Origin: Streptomyces ficellus
GTDB taxonomy: Bacteria > Actinomycetota > Actinomycetes > Streptomycetales > Streptomycetaceae
Direction of reading: 5' to 3'
Assembly (NCBI RefSeq): GCF_030406405.1
Contig: NZ_JAUEPL010000014.1
Coordinates: forward strand, 50,307-114,306
DNA length: 64,000 nucleotides
Below the pieces are notes generated by a model. The model worked only from the letters and a program-made list of their open reading frames with translations. It searched no databases and had not been told where the DNA came from. Positions 55,737 through 64,000 of this stretch are shown here, piece after piece (within the stretch, counting starts at the first letter, position 1; each line of letters begins with the position of its first letter). Made by a program: the position numbers and the translations under genes.

Positions 55737-58577
55737 ATGTCGGGAGCGGAGCAGTCGCGGAACGCGGCTCGGGAACCTCAGCGGGACGCAAGGAAGTCGG
55801 GCGCCGCGGCGGACGCCGGACCCGACGCGGAGCCGGGCGCCGGCAAGGCCGAGGACGGAGCCCCCGGGAAGCCGGGCACCGAACCCGGCGGCAAGGACAC
55901 CACCATGAAGCTGGGCGCCGGAGCGAGTGACGGCGCGGCCGGCAGGCCGGGTGCCGAGCGGGGCCAGAAGCAGGACGCGGCGGGTGACGCCGGTGGCCGC
56001 GGCGCGGCGGAGCCAGGTGACGAGGCGTCCGCTACGGCGCCGTCTTCGGGCCCGGGCACGCGGAGTTCGGTTCCCGCCGCCCGCTCGGGCGCGCCGAAGA
56101 ATGCCAAGACCGAGCCCGGCAGCGACACGGACCCCGGCAAGGGCGCGGCCGGTAAGGACGCCCAGGCCGGCGAGAGCGCGGAGGCCGGTAAGGGTGCCCA
56201 GCCCGGCGGGGGTGCCGAAGTCGGCGAGGGCGCCCAGCCCGGCGGGGGTGCCGAAGTCGGTAAGGGTGCCCAGCCCGGCGGGGGTGCCGAGGTCGGCGAG
56301 GGCGCCCAGCCCGGCGGGGGTGCCGAAGTCGGTAAGGGCGCCCAGGCCAGCGAGGTGGCCGAGGGTGCCCAGCCCGGCAAGGCTTCCCAGGCCGGCAAGG
56401 GTGCCGAAGTCGGCGGGGGAGCCACAAACGGCACGGCGGCCGAGGCCGGTAAGGGCGCCCATGCCAGCGAGGGCGCGGAGGCCGGTAAGGGTGCCCAGGC
56501 CGGCAAGGGGGCCGAGGACGGGAGGGCCGGCGCGGGCGCCCCGGGCCGCAGGGCCGCAGGGGGCGGAGGCGGCAAGGTGCCCGGATGGGCGGAGGCCGAG
56601 GGGGGTAAGAGCGGTACGACCGCGCAGGAACGCAAGGCCGGGACCGGGCGTGGCGGGCGGGCCGAGGGGCAGTCGGCGGGGCGGGGGACCAGCCAGGCGC
56701 GCCTGCTCGCCGGCCGGTACCGGCTCGGCGCGGTCCTCGGCCGCGGCGGGATGGGCACCGTCTGGCGGGCCGTGGACGAGACGCTGGGCCGTACCGTCGC
56801 CGTCAAGGAACTGCGCTTCCCCAACAGCATCGACGAGGACGAGAAGCGCCGTCTCATCACGCGCACCCTCCGCGAGGCCAAGGCGATCGCCCGCATCCGT
56901 AACAACGGCGCGGTCACGGTGTACGACGTCGTCGACGAGGACGACCGTCCCTGGATCGTCATGGAGCTCATCGAGGGCAAGTCGCTCGCCGACGCCGTGC
57001 GCGAGGACGGCGTCCTGACGCCCAGGCGCGCCGCCGAAGTGGGGCTCGCGATCCTCGACGTACTGCGCTCCGCGCACCGTGAGGGCATCCTGCACCGCGA
57101 TGTGAAGCCGTCCAATGTGCTGATCGCCGAGGACGGCCGGGTGGTTCTCACCGACTTCGGTATCGCGCAGGTCGAGGGCGACCCGTCCATCACCTCGACC
57201 GGCATGCTCGTCGGCGCGCCCTCGTACATCTCGCCGGAGCGCGCCCGGGGCCACCGGCCAGGGCCCGCGGCGGACATGTGGTCGCTGGGTGGCCTGCTGT
57301 ACGCGTGCGTGGAGGGCTGCCCGCCGTACGACAAGGGCTCCGCCATCGCCACGCTGACCGCCGTGATGACCGAGCAGCTGGACCCGCCGAAGAACGCGGG
57401 TCCCCTGGAAGAGGTCATCTACGGCCTCCTCCACAAGGACCCGGCCAAGCGGCTCGACGACGCGGGCGCCCGGGCGCTGCTCAACGAGGTGATCCACGCG
57501 CCCGACGAGCCCGTCGCGCCGCCGGTGCCCGAGCCGTCACCGGAGGCCACACGCGTCGTGCCGTTGCCGCCGTTCCCGCCCCAGGAGACCGCCCGGAAGG
57601 CCGCCCGGAAGAACGCCCAGAGCAACGCGGAGAAGGCCAGGCCGGCGGCCGACGCGGCGGCGGAGCGGATGCGCGGCGCGCTGCGTTCCGTACGCAACGC
57701 GGCGGCGGCAGCGGCCGCGAGGCCGGAGTCCACGACGCGCCCCCGGCCCGCGGAACGGCCGGGACCGCCCGCGCCGGTAAGGGCGCCGCTCACCGACGTG
57801 GTGCCGCGGCGCACCCTGGTGATCATCGCGGTCGTCGCCGTGCTGGCCGTCGTCGCCACCGTGCTGGCCGTCGCCCTGAGCGGTGACGACGAGCCGGGCG
57901 GCAAGAGCCAGGGCACGGCCGGCGGCGACAAGGCGGCGTCGGCCGGGGCCACGGCCGACCCGAGCCCCACGGGCGGCAACGCCGGCCGGTCCGACGGCGA
58001 GCAGGGCAAGGAGCAGGGCGCCGGACAGCCCGCCACCGGCACCGGCAACGGCGCCGGCACGGGCACCAGCACCGGTGGCATGAAGCCGTCCGGTGGGCCC
58101 GGCAGCGGCGTGGCGGCGCTGCCGGCCGGGTACACCATGGTGAGCAACGACCGGTTCCACTTCACCATGGCCATGCCGTCGACCTTCCGTATGACGGGCA
58201 TAGCGGGGCAGAACTCCGGTGCGATATTCAGCGCCAACGGAGGGTTCCCGCGCGTCCAGGTCGACTTCGGCAGCGACCCCAAGGACGACGCCGCGGCTGC
58301 CTGGAACGCCGCCATGGGTGGCCTCAGGGCCAGCGTCAGCGGCTACACGCACCACGGCATAGAGAAGGTCGAGTACAAGGGCTACCCGACGGTCGCCGAC
58401 TGGCAGTTCGAGCGCAACCAGAACGGTCAGCGGGTACGGGTGCTCAACAGGGGCTTCAAGGTCGACGACAAGCGCGGCTACTCGATCATGATCACCTGCA
58501 AGTCCAGCGAGTGGAACGGCGCGGAGTGCAAGACGCTGAGGGACACGGCGTTCGCGACGTTCAGCCCCAAGGACTGA
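55737..58577 (+). CDS. Receptor-type Ser/Thr protein kinase with long repetitive N-terminus
   Basis: The 946-residue protein has about 320 residues of low-complexity Gly/Ala/Glu/Lys repeats, then a complete kinase domain: GRGGMGTVW (ATP loop), Lys357 in VAVKEL, HRDVKPSN and TDFGIAQ, and GAPSYISPERARG. After a Pro/Arg-rich segment, one membrane segment (about 690-716) leads to a Gly/Thr linker and an extracytoplasmic domain (DRFHFTMAMPSTFRM, FGSDPKDDAAAAW). It lacks PASTA repeats, so it is not PknB. ATG 55737 has GAGGGG upstream. It is the first of four kinase genes. Confidence 0.92.
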   Translation: MSGAEQSRNAAREPQRDARKSGAAADAGPDAEPGAGKAEDGAPGKPGTEPGGKDTTMKLGAGASDGAAGRPGAERGQKQDAAGDAGGRGAAEPGDEASATAPSSGPGTRSSVPAARSGAPKNAKTEPGSDTDPGKGAAGKDAQAGESAEAGKGAQPGGGAEVGEGAQPGGGAEVGKGAQPGGGAEVGEGAQPGGGAEVGKGAQASEVAEGAQPGKASQAGKGAEVGGGATNGTAAEAGKGAHASEGAEAGKGAQAGKGAEDGRAGAGAPGRRAAGGGGGKVPGWAEAEGGKSGTTAQERKAGTGRGGRAEGQSAGRGTSQARLLAGRYRLGAVLGRGGMGTVWRAVDETLGRTVAVKELRFPNSIDEDEKRRLITRTLREAKAIARIRNNGAVTVYDVVDEDDRPWIVMELIEGKSLADAVREDGVLTPRRAAEVGLAILDVLRSAHREGILHRDVKPSNVLIAEDGRVVLTDFGIAQVEGDPSITSTGMLVGAPSYISPERARGHRPGPAADMWSLGGLLYACVEGCPPYDKGSAIATLTAVMTEQLDPPKNAGPLEEVIYGLLHKDPAKRLDDAGARALLNEVIHAPDEPVAPPVPEPSPEATRVVPLPPFPPQETARKAARKNAQSNAEKARPAADAAAERMRGALRSVRNAAAAAAARPESTTRPRPAERPGPPAPVRAPLTDVVPRRTLVIIAVVAVLAVVATVLAVALSGDDEPGGKSQGTAGGDKAASAGATADPSPTGGNAGRSDGEQGKEQGAGQPATGTGNGAGTGTSTGGMKPSGGPGSGVAALPAGYTMVSNDRFHFTMAMPSTFRMTGIAGQNSGAIFSANGGFPRVQVDFGSDPKDDAAAAWNAAMGGLRASVSGYTHHGIEKVEYKGYPTVADWQFERNQNGQRVRVLNRGFKVDDKRGYSIMITCKSSEWNGAECKTLRDTAFATFSPKD
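56190..56333 (+). repeat. 36-bp coding repeats inside the first kinase gene
   Basis: Four 36-bp units encode KGAQPGGGAEVG and EGAQPGGGAEVG in strict alternation, so the true period is 72 bp with Lys and Glu swapped at the first position. Diverged relatives (AGKGAQAGK-type) extend on both sides to about 56520. The units keep the reading frame because their length is a multiple of three. Confidence 0.93.
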
Positions 58578-58741
58578 CCAAGGCCACGTATCGTGAGAGC
58601 TCGTAGACCGTACGCAGCGGAGTTCAGCCGGATTCAGCCTGGATCAGCGGGTAAATGCATGCGAAGTGACCACAATTGACGGTTGCGTACGATCTGTGAG
58701 ACCGAGACCGGGCGACAGCGCGCTCGTGGGGAGGCGGCGTC

Positions 58742-61348
58742 GTGGACGACTACGCGGGAAGGGTGCTCGCCGACCGCTACCGCCTGCCCTTGCCGCCCTC
58801 TGACGAGTACGAACTCGTCGAGACGCGCGCCTTCGACACCTACAGCGGTCAGGAAGTCCTGGTCCGGCAGCTTCCGTTGCCGGAGGTCGTCGAAGCGGAA
58901 ATGCTGGACGATGACGGACCGGCCGGGTCCGTGGCGCCACGCGGAGGGGCGGCGGCCGGCCGGACCACCCGGCGGCCGGCCGATCCGGTCGTACGACGGG
59001 CCGTCGAGGCCGCGCAGGCAGCGGCGCAGATCCCGGACCATCCGCGGCTCGACCAGGTCTTCGACGTCTTCGCCGAGGCGGGGTCGCTGTGGATCGTGAG
59101 TGAACTGGTCGCGGGCCGGCCGCTGGCGGCGCTGCTCGCGGAGAAGCCGCTGAACCCCTACCGGGCTGCCGAGATCGGCTCCGACGTGCTCACCGCGCTG
59201 CGCGCCCTCCACGCGCACGGCTGGATCCACCGGAACATCACCGCCCGCACGGTGCTGGTCTGTGACGATGGACGGGTCGTCCTGACGGGGCTCGCGGCGG
59301 GCGCCGCGGAAGAGGCCCTGTGCGGGTACGCCCCGGTGCCCGATCCGGACACGGACGACGACCTGCCCCGCACCGCGGCGCCCCCGACCGCTCCCGCCCC
59401 CGGCCCCGCGCCCCTTCCCGCCCTCGCGCCCGGGTACGAACCGGCCGCCCCCGCGCTCCCCGAGCAGTACGCGGCGTCCCCGGGCGACCGGCCCCTGACG
59501 GAGACCCGGGCCACCCGGGCGGGCGCCATCGCGGCGTACCGGGCGGGAGCCCGTGCCGCCGCCCGCGCCAACGAGGCGGCCACCGCCCTGCCGCTGCCGC
59601 CCGCACCCCAGGGCCCGGCGGCCCCGGCGGGCGGCACCCCGGCCGACCACCAGGCGCACTGGTGGTCCCAGGCCGCCCACCTCGTCGAAGAGGATGACGA
59701 CGACGCGGACGGTGCGGCCGGCGTCGAGCGCGACACGGGACCCGAGGGCGGAGCCCCCCGGCGCGCCCTGCTGACCGGCAGCTGGAGCGACGGGCCGGGC
59801 GGCGGCTCGGGTTCCGTCCCGGCGGGCGGCGGCGTCTCCCCGTACGGCAACAGGGACGCACTGCGCGCCGACGCCCGCCGCGAGCCCAGCGCACCCCACA
59901 ACCGCGCTCCCGAAACCCGGCCCCACACCCGCCGGCCCGAGCCCGAGCCCGGCGCACCCCATGGCCACGCACCCCACACCCGCGAGCCCGAAACCCGCCT
60001 GCCGCAGCCCGCCAGGGAGTCGGTACCCGGCCGCGACCACACCCCCGCCGCGGCCTCCCGGTATCGGGGCCCCGCCACGCCCCTCGCCGCCGAGCGCGCC
60101 CGCCAGGCGCGGATCGCGGTCGTCGGAGCCGTAACGGAGCGATGGGCGCCCGAACAGGCCGGGCCGGTCCACGAGACATGGCAGCTCGCGCCGCCCATCG
60201 GTCCGGCCACCGACCTGTGGGCGCTGGGCGCGCTGCTCTACCGCGCCGTCCAGGGCCACGCCCCCTACCCCGAGGAGAACGCCGCCGAGCTGGTCCAGCT
60301 GGTCTGCTCCGAGCCGCCCGCGTTCGCCGAGGAGTGCGGTGCGCTGCGTCCGGTGGTCGAGTCGCTGCTGCGTCAGGACCCCACCGAGCGGCCGGATTTC
60401 GAGGAGCTGCGCGGCTGGCTGCGCTCGCTCGTGCGGTCGGCGCCGGAGCCGGACGCGGGCACCGCGGTCGTTCCGATGCCGTCCGTGGACACCGCCCGCC
60501 TGCCCGTCGTACGCCGCCGGGGCGAGCTGGTCCGCAGGCGCCGCTCCGGTGCGTCCGGCGCCGCCCACGGCCGCCACCGCCAGACGAAGGCGGGGCCGGC
60601 GCGGGGCGCCCGGGAGCCGCGCGCACTCGGCCGTACCCTCCTGGTCGTCATCCTGCTCGCGCTGGCAGCCGCCGTCGCGTACGCCCTGATGTTCATGCCC
60701 AAGGCCGAACCGCAGAGCCGGCAGCAGCCCCCGCCACAGCCCCAGGGGGCCTCGGCACCCACGCCGGCACCGCCCGGACAGACCGCCCCCCAGCAGCAGC
60801 CCAGCCCCGGGGGTCAGGCGCCCTCCACGAACACCATCACACCGGGCTCCCCCGACTCACCGGGCTCACCTACCTCGCCGACCTCCCCGGGCCTCGCCGC
60901 CGGTTACATCGTGCGCGACGATCCCGAGGGCTTCCGCATCGGCGTCGACAAGAGCTGGCACCGCAGCCCCATCAACGACGTGGGCCAGGTCCGCTACACC
61001 GGCGGTGACTTCCTCCTGATCGTCGTTCCCGGCCGGGACACGCTCCAGGCGGGCGGCAGCGACCCCCTGGAGTACCAGCGCACCAGGGAGCGGGAGCTCC
61101 AGCCCTGGCGGGACTCCACCTGGGCGACCGCCTCCGGACTGCGCCGGATAGACATCGGCCGACAGGTCATGGCGGAGGGCCAGTTCACCTGGTCCGACGC
61201 CAACGGCCGTGAGGTGTACGTCCGCAACCTCGCGCTCGTCATCGGCGACCGCTACCACGTCATTCAGGTCATCGGACCGGAGAGCCAGCGCGACAAGGTG
61301 ACCGAAATCTACCAACAGGCGGTCAACACCTACCGCTTTACGCGCTGA
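58742..61348 (+). CDS. Receptor-type pseudokinase
   Basis: The 868-residue protein has a kinase-like fold in which the key residues are lost. The ATP loop is absent, the beta-3 Lys is Arg42 (VLVRQL), HRD is His-Arg-Asn165 (WIHRNITARTVLV), and DFG is Thr182-Gly-Leu. A long Pro/Ala-rich insert separates it from a late C-lobe part (ATDLWALGALLYRAVQG). One membrane segment (about 629-652) and an extracytoplasmic domain (EGFRIGVDKSWHRSP) follow. GTG 58742 has GGGGAGG; AGTGAC/TACGAT (58665/58688) may be its promoter. It lies between active kinases. Confidence 0.88.
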   Translation: MDDYAGRVLADRYRLPLPPSDEYELVETRAFDTYSGQEVLVRQLPLPEVVEAEMLDDDGPAGSVAPRGGAAAGRTTRRPADPVVRRAVEAAQAAAQIPDHPRLDQVFDVFAEAGSLWIVSELVAGRPLAALLAEKPLNPYRAAEIGSDVLTALRALHAHGWIHRNITARTVLVCDDGRVVLTGLAAGAAEEALCGYAPVPDPDTDDDLPRTAAPPTAPAPGPAPLPALAPGYEPAAPALPEQYAASPGDRPLTETRATRAGAIAAYRAGARAAARANEAATALPLPPAPQGPAAPAGGTPADHQAHWWSQAAHLVEEDDDDADGAAGVERDTGPEGGAPRRALLTGSWSDGPGGGSGSVPAGGGVSPYGNRDALRADARREPSAPHNRAPETRPHTRRPEPEPGAPHGHAPHTREPETRLPQPARESVPGRDHTPAAASRYRGPATPLAAERARQARIAVVGAVTERWAPEQAGPVHETWQLAPPIGPATDLWALGALLYRAVQGHAPYPEENAAELVQLVCSEPPAFAEECGALRPVVESLLRQDPTERPDFEELRGWLRSLVRSAPEPDAGTAVVPMPSVDTARLPVVRRRGELVRRRRSGASGAAHGRHRQTKAGPARGAREPRALGRTLLVVILLALAAAVAYALMFMPKAEPQSRQQPPPQPQGASAPTPAPPGQTAPQQQPSPGGQAPSTNTITPGSPDSPGSPTSPTSPGLAAGYIVRDDPEGFRIGVDKSWHRSPINDVGQVRYTGGDFLLIVVPGRDTLQAGGSDPLEYQRTRERELQPWRDSTWATASGLRRIDIGRQVMAEGQFTWSDANGREVYVRNLALVIGDRYHVIQVIGPESQRDKVTEIYQQAVNTYRFTR

Positions 61349-61443
61349 AACCGCCCTACCACAACCTCATATTGGCAACCCCGAGGTTTCGGCCACCGTA
61401 TGCCCCTCCGTAATCTGGCCTCCGAAAGAATGAGCGGGGGACA

Positions 61444-63081
61444 GTGGAACACTCTGAGGGCATGGGCGCGGGTCTCGTACTCGCCGGGCGGTACCGGCTG
61501 AGCGAGGTCATCGGCCGCGGCGGCATGGGCAAGGTCTGGCGCGCCCACGACGAGGTGCTGCACAGGACCGTCGCCGTCAAGGAGCTCACGGCCGGACGGT
61601 ACGTCTCCGAGGCCGACCGGGTCGTTCTGCACGCCCGTACGCAGAAGGAGGCGCGTGCCGCCGCCCGCATCACCCACCCCGGCGTCGTCACCGTCCACGA
61701 TGTGCTGGAGCACGACGACCGCCCCTGGATCGTGATGCAGCACGTCGACGGGCCCTCCCTCGCCGACGCCGCCAAGGAGGCCGAAAACCGCCGTATCGAC
61801 GCGCGGGAGGCGGCTCGTATCGGACTGCACGTGCTGGGCGCGCTGCGGGCCGCGCACGCCGCCGGAGTGCTGCACCGGGACGTCAAGCCGGGCAACGTGC
61901 TGCTCGCCCGCGACGGTCGCGTCCTGCTCACCGACTTCGGGATCGCCGCCATCGAGGGCGACTCGACCATCACCCGTACCGGGGAACTGGTCGGCTCCAT
62001 CGACTATCTGGCCCCCGAGCGGGTACGGGGCGGCGACCCCGGACCCGCCTCCGACCTGTGGTCCCTGGGCGCCACGCTCTACGCGGCCGTCGAGGGGAAC
62101 TCGCCGTTCCGCCGTACGTCACCGATCAGCACCATGCAGGCCGTGGTGACCGAGGAGCCGTCGCCGGCCGTGCACGCAGGCCCCCTCGGGCCCGTGATCA
62201 CCGCCCTCCTCCGCAAGGACCCCGCCGACCGCCCTGAGGCCGCCGAGACCGGACGGATGCTGCTGGAGGCCATGGAGGGCCGCACCCCGGCCGCCGCCCA
62301 GGCGTACGTGCCGACCCGGCCGGTGAGCCGGGAGGAACTGGCCGCCGCCACCGCCGAGCTGCCGGCGCCGGCTTCGGCCCCGATCCCGGCCCCGGTCCAC
62401 GCCCCCGAGCCGGGGCGGGACCAGAGCGAGCGGCACCGGCCGTACGCGCGGGAGGCGGCGGACGTCAACCCGGCCCCCCGGCGACAACGTTGGCGTACCG
62501 CCGCCCTGGTCGTCGTACTCGCCGCCGCCGTGGGCAGCGCCGCGGGCTTCGGCGTGATGCGGTACGGCGGCCAGGGTGACGGCGGGAGCGAGGGCCGAGG
62601 CGGCTCCGCACCGGCGGAAGGGTCCGTTCCGGAGGGGTGGGAACGGGTCGAGGACCCAACGGGTTTCAGCCTTCTCATACCCAAAGGCTGGAAGCGGCTG
62701 AGCGAGGGCGGCCGGATCGACTACACCCCCGACAACGGCCGCCACCTCATCCGTATCAGCGCAGACGCCTCACCCGACTACGACGATCCCTGCCGTCACA
62801 TGCTCGATATCGAGAAAGGACTGAAGAAGCGACTCCCCCGGTATGAGCGGAAGCAGCTGCGCACCAACACCTTCCGTGATCAACTGGAATCCTGTCTGTG
62901 GGAGTTCACCTGGGTCGAAAAGAACGCCAACGCGGGCGAGCGGCATGCGATCGACCAGGTGTACTACGCGGATGACGGAACCGAGTACGCGCTGTTCATG
63001 TCCGCTCCCGCGGCCGACTGGCCGGTGACCCGGGAGCAGTTCGACATCGTGCTGCGCGGCTGGCGTCCCGCCGAGGAGTGA
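61444..63081 (+). CDS. Receptor-type Ser/Thr protein kinase
   Basis: The 545-residue kinase has GRGGMGKVW, Lys46 (VAVKEL), HRDVKPGN, TDFGIAAIEG and GSIDYLAPERVRGG, so it should be active. A Pro/Ala linker precedes one membrane segment (ALVVVLAAAVGSAAGFGVM, about 352-370). The extracytoplasmic part (PTGFSLLIPKGWKRLSEGG, YTPDNGRHLIRISA) resembles those of the two genes upstream and has two cysteines. GTG 61444 has GAGCGGGGG upstream. The next kinase follows 28 bases after its stop. Confidence 0.93.
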   Translation: MEHSEGMGAGLVLAGRYRLSEVIGRGGMGKVWRAHDEVLHRTVAVKELTAGRYVSEADRVVLHARTQKEARAAARITHPGVVTVHDVLEHDDRPWIVMQHVDGPSLADAAKEAENRRIDAREAARIGLHVLGALRAAHAAGVLHRDVKPGNVLLARDGRVLLTDFGIAAIEGDSTITRTGELVGSIDYLAPERVRGGDPGPASDLWSLGATLYAAVEGNSPFRRTSPISTMQAVVTEEPSPAVHAGPLGPVITALLRKDPADRPEAAETGRMLLEAMEGRTPAAAQAYVPTRPVSREELAAATAELPAPASAPIPAPVHAPEPGRDQSERHRPYAREAADVNPAPRRQRWRTAALVVVLAAAVGSAAGFGVMRYGGQGDGGSEGRGGSAPAEGSVPEGWERVEDPTGFSLLIPKGWKRLSEGGRIDYTPDNGRHLIRISADASPDYDDPCRHMLDIEKGLKKRLPRYERKQLRTNTFRDQLESCLWEFTWVEKNANAGERHAIDQVYYADDGTEYALFMSAPAADWPVTREQFDIVLRGWRPAEE

Positions 63082-63109
63082 CCCTCGGCGCGAGCAGAGG
63101 GGATGTGCC

Positions 63110-64000
63110 GTGTCCGGAACAGGGCAACAGCGGCGGATCGTCGGACGCTACCGGCTGGAGGCCCGGCTCGGACGGGGAGGCATGGGCACGGTCTGGCGGG
63201 CGTACGACGAGCTGCTCGGCCGCCGCGTGGCCGTCAAGGAGCTCCACGTCGACGTGGGGAGCGCCGTCCACCCGACCCTCCGTGAGGCGCGCGCCATCGC
63301 GCGCGTCCACCATCCGCACATCGTCTGCGTGCACGACGTCGTCGAGGAGGACGGCGTCCCGTACATCGTCATGGAACTGGTCGAGGGCGTCTCGCTCGCC
63401 GAACGCATCGCGGCCAACGGCCCGCTCGACGCCCGTGAGGCGGCCCGCATCGGTCTGGCGCTGCTGAGCGCGCTGCGTGCCGCGCACGCGCTGGGTGTGC
63501 TGCACCGGGACCTGAAGCCCGCCAACGTCCTGCTGGAGGACGGCACCGGGCGGGTCGTGCTCACCGACTTCGGTATCGCGCAGCTCGCCGGGTCGACGAC
63601 GATCACCGAGGTGGGGATGTTCGTCGGGTCGCCCGAGTACACGGCGCCGGAGCGGATGCAGGGCGCGCAGGCCGGGCCGGAGACGGACCTGTGGTCGCTG
63701 GGGGCGCTGCTGTGCGCGACGCTGACCGGTCAGTCGCCGTTCCACCGCGATTCGCTGGGCGGCGTGCTGCACGCGGTCGTGGAGGAGGACGTCAGACCGC
63801 CCGCGGCGGCCGGGCCCCTGCTGCCCGTGATCCGGGGGCTGTTGCAGCGCGACCCGCGGCGGCGGATGGGCGAGGGCGGCCCGCGACTGGGCCGGTCAAC
63901 TGGCCCACCTGGGCAGGAAGTCCGTCCCCGTGGTGGCCCTGACGACCGGGTTCCGCGTCCCGGCCGGTGTGGTGGAGCTGGCCAACCGGCTGCTGGCCGC
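63110..64000 (+). CDS. Ser/Thr protein kinase, continuing beyond or broken near the window end
   Basis: The product starts MSGTGQQRRIVGRYRLEARL and has GRGGMGTVW, Lys43 (VAVKEL), HRDLKPANVLL, TDFGIAQLAG and GSPEYTAPERMQGA: a complete, active-looking catalytic core up to LLQRDPRRRM (near 63866). After that the same frame stays open to the edge but loses GC3 bias and kinase character, while another frame becomes coding (see 63867). The gene is therefore either truncated, frameshifted or joined to other DNA here. Confidence 0.85.
   Translation, partial: MSGTGQQRRIVGRYRLEARLGRGGMGTVWRAYDELLGRRVAVKELHVDVGSAVHPTLREARAIARVHHPHIVCVHDVVEEDGVPYIVMELVEGVSLAERIAANGPLDAREAARIGLALLSALRAAHALGVLHRDLKPANVLLEDGTGRVVLTDFGIAQLAGSTTITEVGMFVGSPEYTAPERMQGAQAGPETDLWSLGALLCATLTGQSPFHRDSLGGVLHAVVEEDVRPPAAAGPLLPVIRGLLQRDPRRRMGEGGPRLGRSTGPPGQEVRPRGGPDDRVPRPGRCGGAGQPAAGR
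63867..64000 (+). pseudogene. Helicase-like fragment in a different frame, partial
   Basis: From about 63867 the frame with codon starts at multiples of three takes on strong GC3 bias and encodes WARAARDWAGQLAHLGRK and then VALTTGFRVPAGVVELANRL. The last part resembles the region after motif III of UvrD/HelD-type (HelR-like) helicases, L(T)xGFRVPxxVxxLANRLL. No start codon or upstream helicase sequence precedes it. It could be the inner part of a helicase gene joined to the kinase, or a kinase tail shifted by one base. Confidence 0.5.

Overview
This window is chromosomal DNA from a Streptomyces-type actinomycete. It is very GC-rich with strong G/C in third codon positions, has the S10/spc/alpha ribosomal order typical of the genus, and carries bldM next to whiD, a His-tailed GroEL1 behind CIRCE elements, and several kinase genes in a row. 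Nothing marks it as plasmid, prophage or insertion sequence; no rRNA, tRNA, transposase or CRISPR array was seen.

Layout. 1-11516: end of the S10 operon (rplP end, rpmC, rpsQ), the spc operon (rplN to rplO, then secY, adk, map, infA, rpmJ) and the alpha operon (rpsM, rpsK, rpoA, rplQ; no rpsD between rpsK and rpoA). 11623-17823: truA, a membrane-anchored unknown, an ABC-F ATPase, rplM-rpsI and glmM. 17886-28587: a DUF389 membrane protein, coaA, a DrrAB-like ABC pair, glmS, acpS, nnr, alr, an alpha/beta hydrolase and tsaE, mostly envelope-precursor and cofactor genes. 28716-32449: a 57-residue unknown, a 34-bp tandem repeat, and the t6A-modification genes tsaB-rimI-tsaD. 32561-37075: a methyltransferase, a polysaccharide-deacetylase lipoprotein and groES-groEL1.

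37242-42795 is an accessory block: a carbohydrate ABC importer (binding lipoprotein and two permeases, no ATPase), a 2-hydroxyacid dehydrogenase, and a regulator that joins a DeoR-type DNA-binding end to a LacI-type sensor. A shared half-site, TTCGATCA/TGATCGAA, occurs before both the regulator and the binding-protein gene. 43008-45525 holds an SDR, a MOSC protein and a LysR regulator. 45675-47821 is a developmental block: whiD and bldM are divergent, with a match to the sigma-BldN promoter before bldM, followed by an ECF sigma factor resembling ShbA/SigD. 47962-50694 has guaB and the guaB3 paralogue. 51166-55578 has a nucleotide-sugar-dehydrogenase-like protein, glpD and a serine hydrolase.

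55737-64000 is an array of four receptor-type Ser/Thr kinase genes. The second is degenerate at the lysine, HRD and DFG positions and is predicted to be a pseudokinase. The first three carry similar extracytoplasmic C-terminal modules. Near the right edge the fourth kinase changes reading frame into a helicase-like sequence.

The most unusual points are the kinase/pseudokinase array, the kinase-to-helicase junction near 63866, four proteins that appear to lack a family catalytic or cofactor-binding residue, the regulator/transporter circuit, and five separate intergenic minisatellites in an otherwise conserved region.
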